6,888 nt of DNA. Source: Gammaproteobacteria bacterium. Its GTDB lineage: Bacteria; Pseudomonadota; Gammaproteobacteria; SZUA-140. Position 1 is the first letter of the stretch. Each line of letters starts with the position of its first letter. The notes under the pieces are model-generated. The model was not told the DNA's origin. It saw only the letters and a list, made by a program, of their open reading frames with translations, and did no database searches. This document shows, piece by piece, positions 6,882 through 6,888 of this stretch. Position numbers and translations under genes: made by a program. The stretch lies in contig JALWQD010000142.1 of the NCBI GenBank assembly GCA_026994735.1, positions 1-6,888 on the forward strand. Reading direction: 5' to 3'.

Positions 6882-6888
6882 GTTTACC

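Noticed and set aside
1..6888. A multi-gene undescribed system
   Set aside because: The four genes are two housekeeping genes plus two small members of known families. There is no shared operon structure and no defence, mobile or biosynthetic signature linking them.

Overview
The window looks like ordinary chromosomal DNA from a gammaproteobacterium of moderate GC content. This rests on an AcnA-type aconitase and a ClpB that both read like the E. coli proteins over long stretches, a Gram-negative outer-membrane beta-barrel protein, a PilZ-domain protein, and a heat-shock (sigma-32) type promoter in front of clpB. I cannot name the genus. There are no tRNA or rRNA genes, insertion sequences, CRISPR arrays, phage genes or other signs of recent transfer.

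Layout. Positions 2-2665 (+) hold the 3' part of acnA; its first roughly 45 codons lie upstream of the window. A 126-base gap, partly a possible N-terminal extension, leads to a DUF481-like outer-membrane protein (2792-3580, +; the frame is open back to a GTG at 2735). A short AT-rich gap with a nested inverted repeat and an extended -10 promoter leads to a 107-residue PilZ-domain protein (3709-4032, +). The next 163 bases separate two convergent genes and carry a long imperfect palindrome (4099-4138). The minus strand from 6808 to 4196 encodes full-length ClpB, with a ribosome binding site and a sigma-32-like promoter between it and the window end.

How the genes fit together. They do not form one obvious pathway. 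AcnA is a TCA-cycle enzyme with a labile iron-sulfur cluster. ClpB is the heat-shock disaggregase that works with DnaK/DnaJ/GrpE. The barrel protein sits in the outer membrane. The PilZ protein belongs to the cyclic-di-GMP effector family, but its ligand-binding motifs are only partly kept. The pilZ gene has its own promoter and clpB is separately heat-shock controlled, so at least two of the four genes appear to be independent transcription units.

I looked for an undescribed system and did not find one. The points most worth a second look are the degenerate c-di-GMP motif of the PilZ protein, the palindrome between pilZ and clpB that pairs better in the clpB transcript, and the nested inverted repeat against the pilZ promoter.
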